DNA of 46,730 nucleotides from Clostridiaceae bacterium (GCA_019391515.1 JAHXQP010000026.1:1-46730), one strand, 5' to 3'. Shown: positions 36,843-45,613, counted from the first letter of the stretch. Numbers and translations are program-made. The notes: a model not told the origin generated them from the sequence alone.

Positions 36843-36962
36843 ATGAAAGGCCTTCTTACAGCAATTGCATCATTTTTAGGGTTAGTTGCAAGTACAGGAG
36901 CTAGTACATGTAGTGCTATGATATTTTATGAACCAGAAATACCAGAATCTTTAAAAAAGTAG
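36843..36962 (+). CDS. agrD: AgrD-like cyclic-lactone autoinducer pre-peptide
   Basis: A 39-residue pre-peptide in three parts: an amphipathic leader MKGLLTAIASFLGLVAS, a core around STCSAMIF with the ring cysteine at residue 23, and an acidic tail YEPEIPESLKK of the kind that AgrB removes (compare DEVEVPKEL in S. aureus and YEP in Listeria). If AgrB cuts before YEP, the ring would be CSAMIF, six residues closed from Cys to the C-terminal Phe; most known rings have five, so the cut site is uncertain. GGGGAGGTG of the agrB end serves as ribosome binding site. The gene is flanked by agrB and agrA-type genes. Confidence 0.92.
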   Translation: MKGLLTAIASFLGLVASTGASTCSAMIFYEPEIPESLKK

Positions 36963-36975
36963 GAGCTGATAGTAG

Positions 36976-37707
36976 TTGGTGAAAATCCTCATTTTAGAAG
37001 ATGAAGACTATACCAGAAGATTTATAAAAAAGATAGTACTGGAGAACTCTTCTTCACCGGAAGTTTTTGATACATCAAGTGGGAAAGAGGCAATAAGTTT
37101 AGCAAGAGAATATATGCCAGAAATAGCTATGCTAGATGTAGAATTAGAAGGTGAAGATTTTAATGGTCTTGAAATAGCAAGGATCATACACAAAATAAGT
37201 CCAGAAACTAAGATAGTGTTTATCACAGGACATTCTAAATATGCAGTTTCTGCTTTTGATGTGCATCCTTATGACTATATTCTAAAACCTATAAATGTGA
37301 AAAGGCTTATTGAAACAATAGTTACCTTAACAAATTATGTATCTAAAAATTCTTCTAATGAAAATAGAGGGATAAATAGGATTGTAGTTAAAAGTGGAGG
37401 AGAAATGTTCTTCATATCTGTGAATGATATACTTTATGCTGAAAGATTAGATAGGGATACAGTTATACATGATAGTAAAAATACTTATAGTGTGCAAGAT
37501 AGCTTACAAGAATTAGAGAAAAAATTAGGAAATAAATTTTTAAGGGTGCACAAATCCTACATTGTAAATGAGGAGAGAATTAAAAAAATAACAGAAATTG
37601 GAGAAAGAGTATATCAGATCGAATTCCTAAATAGTGATAAAGTAGCTTTAATGAGTAGAAGTGGATTCAAAGAATTTAGAGAAAAAATTGAGAATTTAAC
37701 ATTGTAG
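36976..37707 (+). CDS. AgrA-like response regulator with LytTR DNA-binding domain
   Basis: A 243-residue regulator. The receiver domain (residues 1-120) has acidic residues E8-D9-E10, phospho-acceptor D54 in AMLDVEL and the KPIN lysine near 107. The LytTR domain (about 135-240) has NDILYAERLDRDTVIH and FLRVHKSYIVNEERI. TTG 36976 or GTG 36979 may be the start; the AGGAG at 36961-36965, overlapping the agrD stop, fits either. It should bind the CAGTTAG-type arrays on both sides of this locus. It ends the operon before a perfect terminator. Confidence 0.93.
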   Translation: MVKILILEDEDYTRRFIKKIVLENSSSPEVFDTSSGKEAISLAREYMPEIAMLDVELEGEDFNGLEIARIIHKISPETKIVFITGHSKYAVSAFDVHPYDYILKPINVKRLIETIVTLTNYVSKNSSNENRGINRIVVKSGGEMFFISVNDILYAERLDRDTVIHDSKNTYSVQDSLQELEKKLGNKFLRVHKSYIVNEERIKKITEIGERVYQIEFLNSDKVALMSRSGFKEFREKIENLTL

Positions 37708-37716
37708 TATTTTTTT

Positions 37717-37751
37717 AAAGGATATACTTAATATTAAGTATATCCTTTTTT
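37717..37751 (+). terminator. Terminator of the agr-type operon
   Basis: AAAGGATATACTTAAT (37717-37732) is perfectly complementary to the next 16 bases, followed by a T-run. Confidence 0.88.
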
Positions 37752-37754
37752 ATG

Positions 37755-37808
37755 GGTAGTTAGACATTAAAAAAGACCACTTAGACATAAAAAAGGACCA
37801 GTTAGAAA
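37755..37808 (+). repeat. LytTR-type operator array C: three direct repeats
   Basis: Units GGTAGTTAGACAT, ACCACTTAGACAT and ACCAGTTAG have their cores at 37759, 37780 and 37801, exactly 21 bp apart. GAAGGAT (37814-37820) lies 13 bases after the last core, as in array B, and TATAAT elements lie at 37836-37841 and 37845-37850. It would activate the small gene that follows. Confidence 0.75.
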
Positions 37809-37898
37809 AAACGGAAGGATATTAGGAAAGATATATATAATATATATAATAGAAAGAAAAGGGTATGAGGAGAAAGTAAAGATACTGGGGGGAGAAAA

Positions 37899-38081
37899 GT
37901 GGAAAATTGTATACAAGATGAATTGAAAGTTCTCTGTATAGAAACAATAAAATTATTAGATTTTTTAAAGGAAGAAGGGAAGATAACTAATAAAGAATAT
38001 TTAGAACATCTAAAAGAGAAAAAGGAATATTTAGAAAAGTTAGAAAAAGATGAAAAAGGTGTGGAGAGTTTATTGCTCTAG
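37899..38081 (+). CDS. Small 60-residue helical protein, likely target of the agr-type system
   Basis: Starts with GTG at 37899 behind a strong GGGGGGAG. The product MENCIQDELKVLCIETIKLL... is highly charged and predicted as two helices, with a Lys/Glu/Leu-rich second half of coiled-coil character (EYLEHLKEKKEYLEKLEKDE). It has no signal peptide, membrane helix or known domain. It stands alone between LytTR array C and its own terminator, so it looks like a dedicated output of the quorum-sensing locus. It might be a regulator, an anti-factor or a small structural protein; no homologue is recognised. Confidence 0.65.
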   Translation: MENCIQDELKVLCIETIKLLDFLKEEGKITNKEYLEHLKEKKEYLEKLEKDEKGVESLLL

Positions 38082-38103
38082 TTATAACTAGAGCAATTTT
38101 TTC
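38072..38103 (+). terminator. Terminator overlapping the stop of the small gene
   Basis: ATTGCTCTAGTTA and TAACTAGAGCAAT form a perfect stem followed by a T6 run. The stop codon lies in the 5' arm. Confidence 0.9.
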
Positions 38104-38186
38104 TTGTAAAAAATCTAATAATAAGTTATTCTATTTTATAAGCCTATAGATTATAATGTATTATGAATAAACTTGGAGGGATAATT

Positions 38187-39056
38187 ATGCTTAAGAAGAC
38201 AATTTCTATTGTTTTAATAACGCTGTTGCTTGTATTGAATATATCAAGCTTAGCAATAGCAGATGCAGAAATGGAAAGAAATGTAGTTGTAAGTTTGGGG
38301 AAAAATCTAACTGATGAACAAAGAAGTTCAATATTAAATCTTTTTGGTGTAAAAAAAGATGTGGAGATTGTAGAAGTTACCAATGCAGAGGAAAGAGAAT
38401 ATTTAGGTGAGTATATAGATGACAAATTATTGGGAACTAGATCATTGTCTTGTGCTTATGTAGAAAAATTAGATGAAGGGTCAGGTATTTCTGTAGATAC
38501 TCACAATATATCTTGGGTAACTAAGGACATGTATGAAAATGCGTTGATTACGGCGGGAATAAAGGATGCAAAGGTAGTGGTAGCTAGTCCCATAAATGTA
38601 TCAGGTACTGCAGCTTTAACAGGTATTATAAAAGCTTTTGAAGATATTACTGGTAAAGATATATCTAAAAAAGAAAAAGAAGTGGCTAGTGAAGAGATAG
38701 CAAAAACTGCGATGCTTGGAAATGAAATAGGTAAAGACGAAGCTAGTGAACTTATTGAAAATATAAAAGTTGACGTAGTTGCAAATAATAAAAAGAGTAA
38801 AAAAGATATAAAAGAAGCTGTTGAATCAGCAGCAGATGAATTACAAATACAACTTACAGAAGAACAAATAAATGAAATAGTTGATTTGATGAGAAAAATT
38901 TCTAAATTAGATTTAAACCTTGACGATATAAAAACCCAATTAAAAGATATATCAGGTAAAATAGATAAGATAGTAAGTCAAAATGAAGAGGTAAAATCAT
39001 TTCTTCAAAAAATAGTTGATTCTATAGGAGAATTTTTTAGTAAGTTATTCGGATAG
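38187..39056 (+). CDS. Exported DUF1002-family (YpuA-like) protein
   Basis: A 289-residue protein with a signal peptide MLKKTISIVLITLLLVLNIS cut near the ADAE at about residue 26, and the DUF1002 hallmarks SCAYVEKLDEGSGISVDTHN, NALITAGIKDAKVVVASPIN and SGTAALTGIIKAFEDITGK. A C-terminal helical tail follows. ATG 38187 is preferred over 38163 because TTGGAGGG lies between them at the right distance, and a TATAAT at 38152-38157 would make the earlier start almost leaderless. The function of this family, often secreted or envelope-located, is unknown. It lies just outside the agr-type unit with its own promoter. Confidence 0.88.
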   Translation: MLKKTISIVLITLLLVLNISSLAIADAEMERNVVVSLGKNLTDEQRSSILNLFGVKKDVEIVEVTNAEEREYLGEYIDDKLLGTRSLSCAYVEKLDEGSGISVDTHNISWVTKDMYENALITAGIKDAKVVVASPINVSGTAALTGIIKAFEDITGKDISKKEKEVASEEIAKTAMLGNEIGKDEASELIENIKVDVVANNKKSKKDIKEAVESAADELQIQLTEEQINEIVDLMRKISKLDLNLDDIKTQLKDISGKIDKIVSQNEEVKSFLQKIVDSIGEFFSKLFG

Positions 39057-39074
39057 TATATAATTTATTATTTG

Positions 39075-39103
39075 TTGATACTCATAAATAGGTGGTATAT
39101 AAT
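39075..39103 (+). promoter_or_regulatory. Promoter of gltX
   Basis: TTGATA (39075-39080), 17-bp spacer, perfect TATAAT (39098-39103). Confidence 0.7.
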
Positions 39104-39135
39104 ATATTGGTAGTCTATTTAGGAGGTGGCAGTAG

Positions 39136-40620
39136 TTGGAAAATATTAGAGTAAGATTTGCGCCAAGTCCAACGGGATATTTACATATTGGTGGACTTAG
39201 GACTGCATTATATAATTATTTATTTGCAAGAAACAATAAAGGCAAATTCATATTGAGAATAGAAGATACTGATAGGACTAGATATGTAGAAGGAGCCATT
39301 GAAAACCTAATTAATTCATTAGAGTGGGCTGGGATTGATATTGATGAAGGAGTGGTTATGGAAGATGGAAAAATCACTCAAAAGGGAGAGCATGGTCCTT
39401 ATATTCAATCAGAAAGATTGGATATATATAAGAAATATATAGATGAATTAATTGAAAATGGATATGCTTATTATTGTTTTTGTTCGAAAGAAAGGCTTGA
39501 TGAAGTAAGGGAAGAGCAAAAAATAAAGGGACTTATACCTAAATATGATGGGTTTTGTAGAAATATTCCTATTGAAGAGGCAAAGAAAAGAATTGCAAAT
39601 GGAGAAGAATATGTAGTCAGACTTAAACTTCCTCCAAATAAAGATATTAAATTTTACGATATAGTAAGAGGAAATATAACTATCAATACAGATGATATAG
39701 ATGATCAAGTGCTTTTAAAGTCTGATGGATATCCTACATATCATTTGGCGGTTGTAGTTGATGATCACCTAATGAATATAACCCATATAGTTAGAGGAGA
39801 AGAATGGTTAGCTTCAGCCCCTAAGCATGTGTTTTTATATGAAGCTTTTGGTTGGAAAGTACCTGAATACGTTCATCTTCCTACAGTTTTAAACAAGGAC
39901 AGAAAAAAATTAAGCAAGCGACAAGGTGATGTTTCTGTAGAAGATTTTAGAGAAAGTGGATATCTTCCAGAAGGACTAGTAAATTACCTTGCATTAGTAG
40001 GATGGAGCCCAGAAGGTAATGAAGAAATATTATCTATGGAAGATCTAATAGAACAGTTTTCTTTTGAAAGAGTATCAAAAACTGGAGGAATATTTGATAA
40101 AAACAAACTTAACTGGGTAAATGGTCACTATATTAGAAAATCAGGTGCTGAAAGAATTACTGATTTAGCTATACCTTATTTAATAGAATCAGGCTATATA
40201 ACAGAAGAAGATGTTGAAAATAGGTATGGTTGGATAAATACTATGGTATCCACAGTACAGGAAAGCTTATCTACAATAAAAGAAGTTCCAAAGAAAGTTG
40301 ATATTTTCTTTGGGGAAAAAGTAGAACTTGAAAATGAAGAAGTATTAGAGGTATTAAAGGGTGAGCAAGTTCCTATATTATTTAACGCTTTAAGAGAAGA
40401 ACTAGATACTGTAGATAATTTAGATGAAGAATTTTGTAAAAAATTAATGAAGAAAATACAGAAGAAAACAGGAATAAAGGGCAAAAACTTATTTATGCCT
40501 GTTAGGTCTGCTCTTACAGGAAATTTACATGGACCAGAATTAGCAGATATTATTTATGTATTAGGTAAACAAAATATACTTCAACGCATAGAGTATATAG
40601 AAGAAAATTATCTAAGATAG
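39136..40620 (+). CDS. gltX: Glutamyl-tRNA synthetase
   Basis: A 494-residue class I synthetase. Signature [20 protein letters not shown] lies at the N-terminus and KLSKR (in [15 protein letters not shown]) near residue 257. The C-terminal third is the helical anticodon-binding domain. In many Firmicutes the enzyme also charges tRNA-Gln with Glu for later amidation. The TTG at 39136 follows AGGAGG by nine bases and gives the family-typical N-terminus. It has its own promoter and no T-box, unlike its neighbours proS and cysE-cysS. Confidence 0.95.
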   Translation: MENIRVRFAPSPTGYLHIGGLRTALYNYLFARNNKGKFILRIEDTDRTRYVEGAIENLINSLEWAGIDIDEGVVMEDGKITQKGEHGPYIQSERLDIYKKYIDELIENGYAYYCFCSKERLDEVREEQKIKGLIPKYDGFCRNIPIEEAKKRIANGEEYVVRLKLPPNKDIKFYDIVRGNITINTDDIDDQVLLKSDGYPTYHLAVVVDDHLMNITHIVRGEEWLASAPKHVFLYEAFGWKVPEYVHLPTVLNKDRKKLSKRQGDVSVEDFRESGYLPEGLVNYLALVGWSPEGNEEILSMEDLIEQFSFERVSKTGGIFDKNKLNWVNGHYIRKSGAERITDLAIPYLIESGYITEEDVENRYGWINTMVSTVQESLSTIKEVPKKVDIFFGEKVELENEEVLEVLKGEQVPILFNALREELDTVDNLDEEFCKKLMKKIQKKTGIKGKNLFMPVRSALTGNLHGPELADIIYVLGKQNILQRIEYIEENYLR

Positions 40621-40623
40621 CAC

Positions 40624-40652
40624 TTGAATAATAGATAAGAATAGTGTATTAT
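40624..40652 (+). promoter_or_regulatory. Promoter of the cysE T-box transcript
   Basis: TTGAAT (40624-40629), 17-bp spacer, TATTAT (40647-40652). Confidence 0.6.
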
Positions 40653-40679
40653 AAAATATAATAATTTAAATGTTGTGAA

Positions 40680-40905
40680 AAGGGAAAGTAGGTCTAATAT
40701 ACTTACAGAGAAGGATTTTTACCTAGCTGAGAGAAATCCTAGGTTCCTATTAGATTGAAGTGCACCTTTGAACTGTTGCCTGAAAACTAGTAGGGTTAAC
40801 CGGTTTACGCCGTTATCGTTTTAGAGTTGGATGGAAAGCTTATTTCCTTTCAATCAGAGTGGAACCGCGATAACAATCGCCTCTGTTTTTTGAGGCGATT
40901 TTTTT
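40680..40905 (+). promoter_or_regulatory. T-box riboswitch, cysteine-specific
   Basis: The T-box sequence AGAGTGGAACCGCG is at 40856-40869 and the specifier codon TGC at 40761-40763 (GAAG-TGC-ACC). The base in TGGA is A, which pairs with the U discriminator of tRNA-Cys, whereas the Ile and Pro leaders have T. The terminator pairs AATCGCCTC (40875-40883) with GAGGCGATT (40892-40900), then T5. It controls both cysteine synthesis and cysteine charging. Confidence 0.95.
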
Positions 40906-40929
40906 ATTTATAAAAAAAGGAGGATTACT

Positions 40930-41607
40930 ATGTGGGAAACTATAAAGGAAGATATAAAAGCTATAAGACAAAGAGATCCTGCTGTTAGAAGTTGGGTTGA
41001 AGCTATTCTTTGTTATCCTGGACTACATGCTCTATTCTTTTATAGAATTGCCCATCTTTTCTACAATATAAGATTATATTTATTAGCTAGAATTATATCT
41101 AATATTGGCAGGTTTTTTACAGGAATTGAAATACATCCTGGTGCCAAAATTGGAAAAGGTCTATTTATAGATCATGGAATGGGCGTAGTAGTAGGTGAAA
41201 CTACTGAAATAGGAGATAATGTAACTATATATCAGGGTGCTACACTAGGTGGTACAGGAAAAGAGAAAGGAAAGAGACATCCTACTATTGGAAATAATGT
41301 AGTTATAAGTTCAGGAGCTAAAATATTGGGACCTTTTACTGTGGGGGATAATTCAAAAATAGGAGCAGGTTCCGTAGTATTGAAGGAGGTTCCGCCTAAT
41401 TGCACAGTAGTAGGAGTGCCTGGAAGGGTGGTAGTGAAGAATAATAAAAGACTTAGATGTGTTAAACCAAATGATGAAATAGATTTAGATCAAATCAAAT
41501 TGCCAGATCCCGTTTTTCAAGAGTTAGAATGCCTAAGAAAAAGAATATCAGAGTTAGAAGGATATATCTATGAAAGGAAAGGAGATGTAGATGATGAAAT
41601 TATATAA
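40930..41607 (+). CDS. cysE: Serine O-acetyltransferase
   Basis: Makes O-acetylserine from serine and acetyl-CoA, the committed step of cysteine synthesis. The 225-residue protein has an N-terminal helical region and left-handed beta-helix hexapeptide repeats from about residue 60, with catalytic His in [17 protein letters not shown] and the [20 protein letters not shown] repeats. It is of the shorter Firmicute type. AAAGGAGG precedes the ATG. It is first in the T-box operon and overlaps cysS by 17 bases. Confidence 0.95.
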   Translation: MWETIKEDIKAIRQRDPAVRSWVEAILCYPGLHALFFYRIAHLFYNIRLYLLARIISNIGRFFTGIEIHPGAKIGKGLFIDHGMGVVVGETTEIGDNVTIYQGATLGGTGKEKGKRHPTIGNNVVISSGAKILGPFTVGDNSKIGAGSVVLKEVPPNCTVVGVPGRVVVKNNKRLRCVKPNDEIDLDQIKLPDPVFQELECLRKRISELEGYIYERKGDVDDEII

Positions 41608-42991
41608 TACATTAACAAGAAAAAAAGAAGAATTTAAACCTATTGAAGATGGGAAAGTAACTATGTATGTGTGTGGACCTACAGTATATAATTATATGCA
41701 TGTGGGAAATGCTAGACCACTAGTAGTATTTGACACATTAAGAAGATATTTTAAGTATGTCGGATATGAAGTAAAGTATTTAGTTAATTTTACAGATATT
41801 GATGATAAGATGATAAAGAAGGCTGAAGAAGAGAATACAACAGTAAAAAAAATAGCTGATAGATTTATTGATGAATATCATATAGATGCAGATGGACTTC
41901 TTTTAGATGAAGCTGGAACTATTCATCCGAGAGCTACAGAGCATATAGAAGAAATAATAGATTTTATTCAGGGGCTAATAGATAGTGGTAGTGCTTATAA
42001 TGTAGATGGAAATGTTTATTTTAATGTGTCTGCAGCTAAAGACTATGGAAAACTTTCTAAAAAAAATATTGAGGAGCTTGTAAGTGGAGCTAGAATTGAA
42101 GTTAGTAAAGAAAAGAAAAATCCTATGGATTTTGCATTATGGAAAAAAGAAAAAAAAGGAGAACCATCGTGGGAAAGTCCATGGGGAAAAGGAAGGCCTG
42201 GCTGGCATATAGAATGCTCGGTAATGGCAAAAGAATTTTTGGGGGAAACTATTGATATACACGCTGGTGGGGAGGATTTACAATTTCCACATCATGAAAA
42301 TGAAATAGCCCAAAGCGAAACACTTTCTGGAAAGACTTTTGCAAATTATTGGCTTCATAATGCAATGATAAATGTGGAAAATAAGAAGATGTCAAAATCC
42401 GAATTTAACTTTTTTACAGTAAGGGAAATAGGAGAAGAGTTTGACTTAGAAATATTAAGATTTTTCTTATTATCAGCCCATTATAGAAGTCCTATAAACT
42501 TCAGTAAGGAACTTTTAATTCAGGCTAAACATGGATTAGAAAGATTGTATAATGGGAAGAAGAATTTAGAATATTTAATTGAAAAGTCAGAAGAAAAAGA
42601 GTTGGTAGAAGAAGAGGAGAAAGTGTTTGCTGAAATTGACGGATTTAAGACTGATTTTAAGAAGAGTATGGAAGATGACTTAAATACAGCTGATGGAATT
42701 GCTTCTCTTTTTGAAATAGTTAAAACTTCAAATACAAAATTAAATGAAAAATCGTCTAAAAAATTAATTAAACATAGTTATGATGCCTTAATGGAGCTTT
42801 CAGAAGTTTTAGGAATATTGTCCAAAGAGGAAGAAATATTGGAAGAAGAAATTGTTGAATTAATAGAAAAAAGATCTGAAGCTAGAAAAAATAAAGATTT
42901 TAAGTTGGCAGATAGTATAAGGGATAAATTGAAAGGAAAAGGTATAATAATCGAAGATACAAAAGATGGAGTGAAGTGGAAGAGGGTATAG
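41591..42991 (+). CDS. cysS: Cysteinyl-tRNA synthetase
   Basis: A 466-residue class I synthetase. [16 protein letters not shown] holds a zinc-ligand Cys and the HIGH-like motif; WHIECSVMA and the [19 protein letters not shown] segment give further zinc ligands. The second signature reads [13 protein letters not shown], where many enzymes have KMSKSLGNF, a mild variation. The C-terminal helical domain is complete. Start codons 41591 and 41594 are both possible. It overlaps the end of cysE, so translation is coupled, and it is followed within 3 bases by mrnC. Confidence 0.95.
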   Translation: MMKLYNTLTRKKEEFKPIEDGKVTMYVCGPTVYNYMHVGNARPLVVFDTLRRYFKYVGYEVKYLVNFTDIDDKMIKKAEEENTTVKKIADRFIDEYHIDADGLLLDEAGTIHPRATEHIEEIIDFIQGLIDSGSAYNVDGNVYFNVSAAKDYGKLSKKNIEELVSGARIEVSKEKKNPMDFALWKKEKKGEPSWESPWGKGRPGWHIECSVMAKEFLGETIDIHAGGEDLQFPHHENEIAQSETLSGKTFANYWLHNAMINVENKKMSKSEFNFFTVREIGEEFDLEILRFFLLSAHYRSPINFSKELLIQAKHGLERLYNGKKNLEYLIEKSEEKELVEEEEKVFAEIDGFKTDFKKSMEDDLNTADGIASLFEIVKTSNTKLNEKSSKKLIKHSYDALMELSEVLGILSKEEEILEEEIVELIEKRSEARKNKDFKLADSIRDKLKGKGIIIEDTKDGVKWKRV

Positions 42992-42994
42992 AAT

Positions 42995-43405
42995 ATGGAT
43001 AAAAACTTATATGGATGTTTTAATAATATAAAGTTAACTGTAAGGGAAGCTTCCATGCTTTCTCCCTTACAGTTAGCATATATAGGAGATGCAGTATATG
43101 AGCTTTTTATAAGGACATACTTACTGCAAAAGAATTTACCAGTTCATGAATTACATAAAGAAGCGGTTCAATATGTAAAAGCAGAGGCTCAATCAGATAT
43201 AGTTCATTCTTTGGAGAATATACTTACAGAGGAAGAAAAAAACATTGTAAAAAGAGGAAGAAATTCAAAAACTCATTCATCTCCTAAAAATGCAAGCATA
43301 ACTGATTATAAATATGCCACAGGATTTGAGGCTTTAATAGGCTTTTTATATTTAACAAACCAGGAAAAAAGAATGTTCCAATTATTTAATGAGATAATTT
43401 CATAA
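42995..43405 (+). CDS. mrnC: Mini-ribonuclease III
   Basis: A 136-residue RNase III-like enzyme without a double-stranded RNA-binding domain, which matures 23S rRNA in Bacillus. The catalytic signature is [20 protein letters not shown], and the second active-site region is [20 protein letters not shown], where the Asp/Glu residues bind magnesium. It starts 3 bases after cysS, so it is probably in the same transcript. A 13-bp perfect inverted repeat lies inside its first codons (separate entry). Confidence 0.93.
   Translation: MDKNLYGCFNNIKLTVREASMLSPLQLAYIGDAVYELFIRTYLLQKNLPVHELHKEAVQYVKAEAQSDIVHSLENILTEEEKNIVKRGRNSKTHSSPKNASITDYKYATGFEALIGFLYLTNQEKRMFQLFNEIIS
43035..43075 (+). repeat. Perfect inverted repeat inside the start of mrnC
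   Basis: TAACTGTAAGGGA (43035-43047) is exactly complementary to TCCCTTACAGTTA (43063-43075). Inside the 15-base loop, AAGC and GCTT can extend the structure. In RNA it would be a long duplex beginning about 40 bases into the mrnC coding sequence. Confidence 0.8.
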
Positions 43406-43452
43406 TAAAACAAGCTAAAGTATTAATATATAACTTAAGGAAGGATGATATT

Positions 43453-44223
43453 TTGAATAGTAAACTTAAAGTTAAACTTTTAAGATATACACCAGAAGGA
43501 GAAAAATTAGTAGCTTCAGCTGCTAAACTGTGTTATTCTCCTATAGGTATTGATAAAATAGAAGAAAATTTAGATGAAGAAAAAGTAGATAAATTTTTAA
43601 ATATGCTTATGGATTTAGGTCATGAATCTCCAATTGAACATGTAACCTTTACTTTTGGTGTAGAGGGAGTTTCAAGGGTGTTAACTCATCAACTAGTAAG
43701 ACATAGAATAGCAAGCTTTTCTCAACAATCTCAACGTTATGTGAAACTTGAACAATTTGACTATATAATCCCTCCATCTATTGAAAACATACCAAAAGCT
43801 AAAGAAATGTATATAAAAGCTATGGAAGAAGACCAAAAGTATTATAATGAGATTACTGACATATTGTATGAAGAATATTTTGAAAAACTTCTAAAAAAAG
43901 GATATAATAAGAAGAAAGCAATGTCTATGGCGGAAAAAATGTCAATTGAGGATGCAAGATATATTTTTCCAAATGCATGTGAAACTAAAATTGTACTTAC
44001 TATGAATGCTAGAAGTCTTTTTAATTTCTTTAGACTAAGATGTTGCAATAGGGCTCAATGGGAAATAAGGAATTTGGCTACAGAAATGTTAAAGGAAGTT
44101 AAAAGGGTTTATCCAATTCTTTTTAAAAATATTGGTCCAAGCTGTTTAACAGGATCATGTCCAGAAGGCAAGATGACTTGTGGAGAAATAGAAAATGTGA
44201 GGGAAAGATTTAAAGGGTTATAA
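43453..44223 (+). CDS. thyX: Flavin-dependent thymidylate synthase
   Basis: Makes dTMP from dUMP with methylene-tetrahydrofolate and FADH2. The 256-residue protein has the ThyX motif R83-H-R85 in [14 protein letters not shown] (RHRXXSXXXXSXR type) and [20 protein letters not shown] near residues 190-210. The start is TTG at 43453 behind AAGGATGAT. Members are often near 220-250 residues, so the length is normal. It lies in the conserved mrnC-thyX-rlmB order of clostridia. No thyA is seen in the window. Confidence 0.95.
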   Translation: MNSKLKVKLLRYTPEGEKLVASAAKLCYSPIGIDKIEENLDEEKVDKFLNMLMDLGHESPIEHVTFTFGVEGVSRVLTHQLVRHRIASFSQQSQRYVKLEQFDYIIPPSIENIPKAKEMYIKAMEEDQKYYNEITDILYEEYFEKLLKKGYNKKKAMSMAEKMSIEDARYIFPNACETKIVLTMNARSLFNFFRLRCCNRAQWEIRNLATEMLKEVKRVYPILFKNIGPSCLTGSCPEGKMTCGEIENVRERFKGL

Positions 44224-44309
44224 TTATATTAAGTAGAGTAAAATTATGTTTATGTTGCTATATTGGTTGCCGTTAAATTGGTAGGCAGTATAGATAAGGA
44301 GTGATAAAA

Positions 44310-45059
44310 ATGGAAAATGACTATAATGACTATATAGTAGGCAGAAACCCAGTGCTAGAATCTTTAAAAAACAACAGAGAAGTTGAAAAAATATTAATAT
44401 CTAAAGGCCAATTGAAAGGTTCAGTTAATAAGATTGTTGGAATGGCTAAAGATAAAAGAATTCCAATACAGTATGTAGATAAGAAGCGTTTAGATACAAT
44501 TTCTAAAGGGAACACTCATCAAGGAGTGGCAGCATTGGTCACTCCTTATACTTATGCTTCCATAGATGATATTTTAAATAAAGCCAAAAGCTTAGAAGAA
44601 GATCCATTCATAATAGTTCTTGATGAAATAGAAGATCCACATAATTTAGGCTCTATTATAAGAACAGCAGAGTGTGGAGGAGTACATGGTATTATAATTC
44701 CTAAAAGAAGATCTGCTACAGTAACACAAACAGTAGTTAAATCTTCAGCTGGAGCTGTAGAGCATATGTTAATAGCTAAGGTGACAAATATAACAGATAC
44801 ATTAAAAGAACTTAAAGAAAAAGGATTGTGGGTATATGGTGCAGATATTGAAGGGGAAGAGTATTATTTTCAAAGAGATTTTAATGGTCCAAAAGTTTTA
44901 GTAATTGGAAATGAAGGGAAAGGAATTTCTAGATTAGTAAAGGAAAATTGTGATTTTTTAATGAAAATACCTATGTTAGGTAAAATTTCATCATTAAATG
45001 CATCCAATGCTGCCTCTATATTAATATATGAAGTGGTAAGAGAGAGATATGGCAAATAA
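44310..45059 (+). CDS. rlmB: 23S rRNA (guanosine-2'-O)-methyltransferase RlmB
   Basis: A SPOUT-family methyltransferase of 249 residues, expected to methylate G2251 of 23S rRNA. The N-terminal substrate-binding domain (VGRNPVLESLKNNREVEKIL) is followed by the knotted SAM domain with LDEIEDPHNLGSIIRTAECG, VIGNEGKGISRLV and IPMLGKISSLNASNAASILI. ATG 44310 is preferred over GTG 44301 because AAGGAGTG at 44296-44303 precedes it. It overlaps yacP by 11 bases. Confidence 0.94.
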   Translation: MENDYNDYIVGRNPVLESLKNNREVEKILISKGQLKGSVNKIVGMAKDKRIPIQYVDKKRLDTISKGNTHQGVAALVTPYTYASIDDILNKAKSLEEDPFIIVLDEIEDPHNLGSIIRTAECGGVHGIIIPKRRSATVTQTVVKSSAGAVEHMLIAKVTNITDTLKELKEKGLWVYGADIEGEEYYFQRDFNGPKVLVIGNEGKGISRLVKENCDFLMKIPMLGKISSLNASNAASILIYEVVRERYGK

Positions 45060-45582
45060 TGATTTGAAATCTAAAGAATACTTGTTTGTGGATGGATACA
45101 ATATTATAAACTCTTGGGAAAAACTACGCTCGTTAAGTGAAATAGACTTAGAGGTGGCTAGGAATGAATTAATAGATATTATGGTTGAATACCAATGCTA
45201 TACTAAAATAAAAGTGATAATAGTATTTGATGCACATATGGTAAAGGGTAGTAGTGGAAGAAAAGAAATAATAAAAGATATTGAAGTAGTATATACAAAA
45301 GAAGATGAAACAGCAGATCAATATATTGAAAAAACTTTAGACGATATAGGAAGAGTGAAAAGGGTTAGAGTAGCTACATCTGACTGGATGGAACAACAAG
45401 TTGTTTTAGGAAGAGGAGGAACAAGAATCTCTGCGAGAGAATTAGAAGTGGAAATAGAAAGTCAAAAAAAATTTATTAATAAAAAAAACAAGAGAAAAAA
45501 CCAAATCAATGATTTAATAATTGGTAGATTAGATGAGAAAGTTATTAAAAAGTTAGAAAATTGGGGAAAGGAACAGGAATAA
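45049..45582 (+). CDS. yacP: NYN-domain ribonuclease YacP (Rae1-like)
   Basis: A 177-residue PIN/NYN-type protein. The YLFVDGYNIINSWEKLRSL start and the VIIVFDAHM and YTKEDETADQYIEK segments carry the acidic residues of the fold's active site. The B. subtilis homologue Rae1 cleaves mRNA on translating ribosomes in the A site. Start ATG 45049 lies inside the end of rlmB, so translation is coupled. The sigH promoter lies immediately after. Confidence 0.9.
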   Translation: MANNDLKSKEYLFVDGYNIINSWEKLRSLSEIDLEVARNELIDIMVEYQCYTKIKVIIVFDAHMVKGSSGRKEIIKDIEVVYTKEDETADQYIEKTLDDIGRVKRVRVATSDWMEQQVVLGRGGTRISARELEVEIESQKKFINKKNKRKNQINDLIIGRLDEKVIKKLENWGKEQE

Positions 45583-45584
45583 TC

Positions 45585-45613
45585 TTGACTATTAAATATT
45601 AATTAATTATAAT
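45585..45613 (+). promoter_or_regulatory. Promoter of sigH
   Basis: TTGACT (45585-45590), 17-bp spacer, perfect TATAAT (45608-45613). Confidence 0.75.

Noticed and set aside
44253-44293. Imperfect hairpin (CTATA...TATAG with TGCC/GGCA) before rlmB as an attenuator
   Set aside because: The stem has a large internal loop and no T-run follows; evidence too weak.
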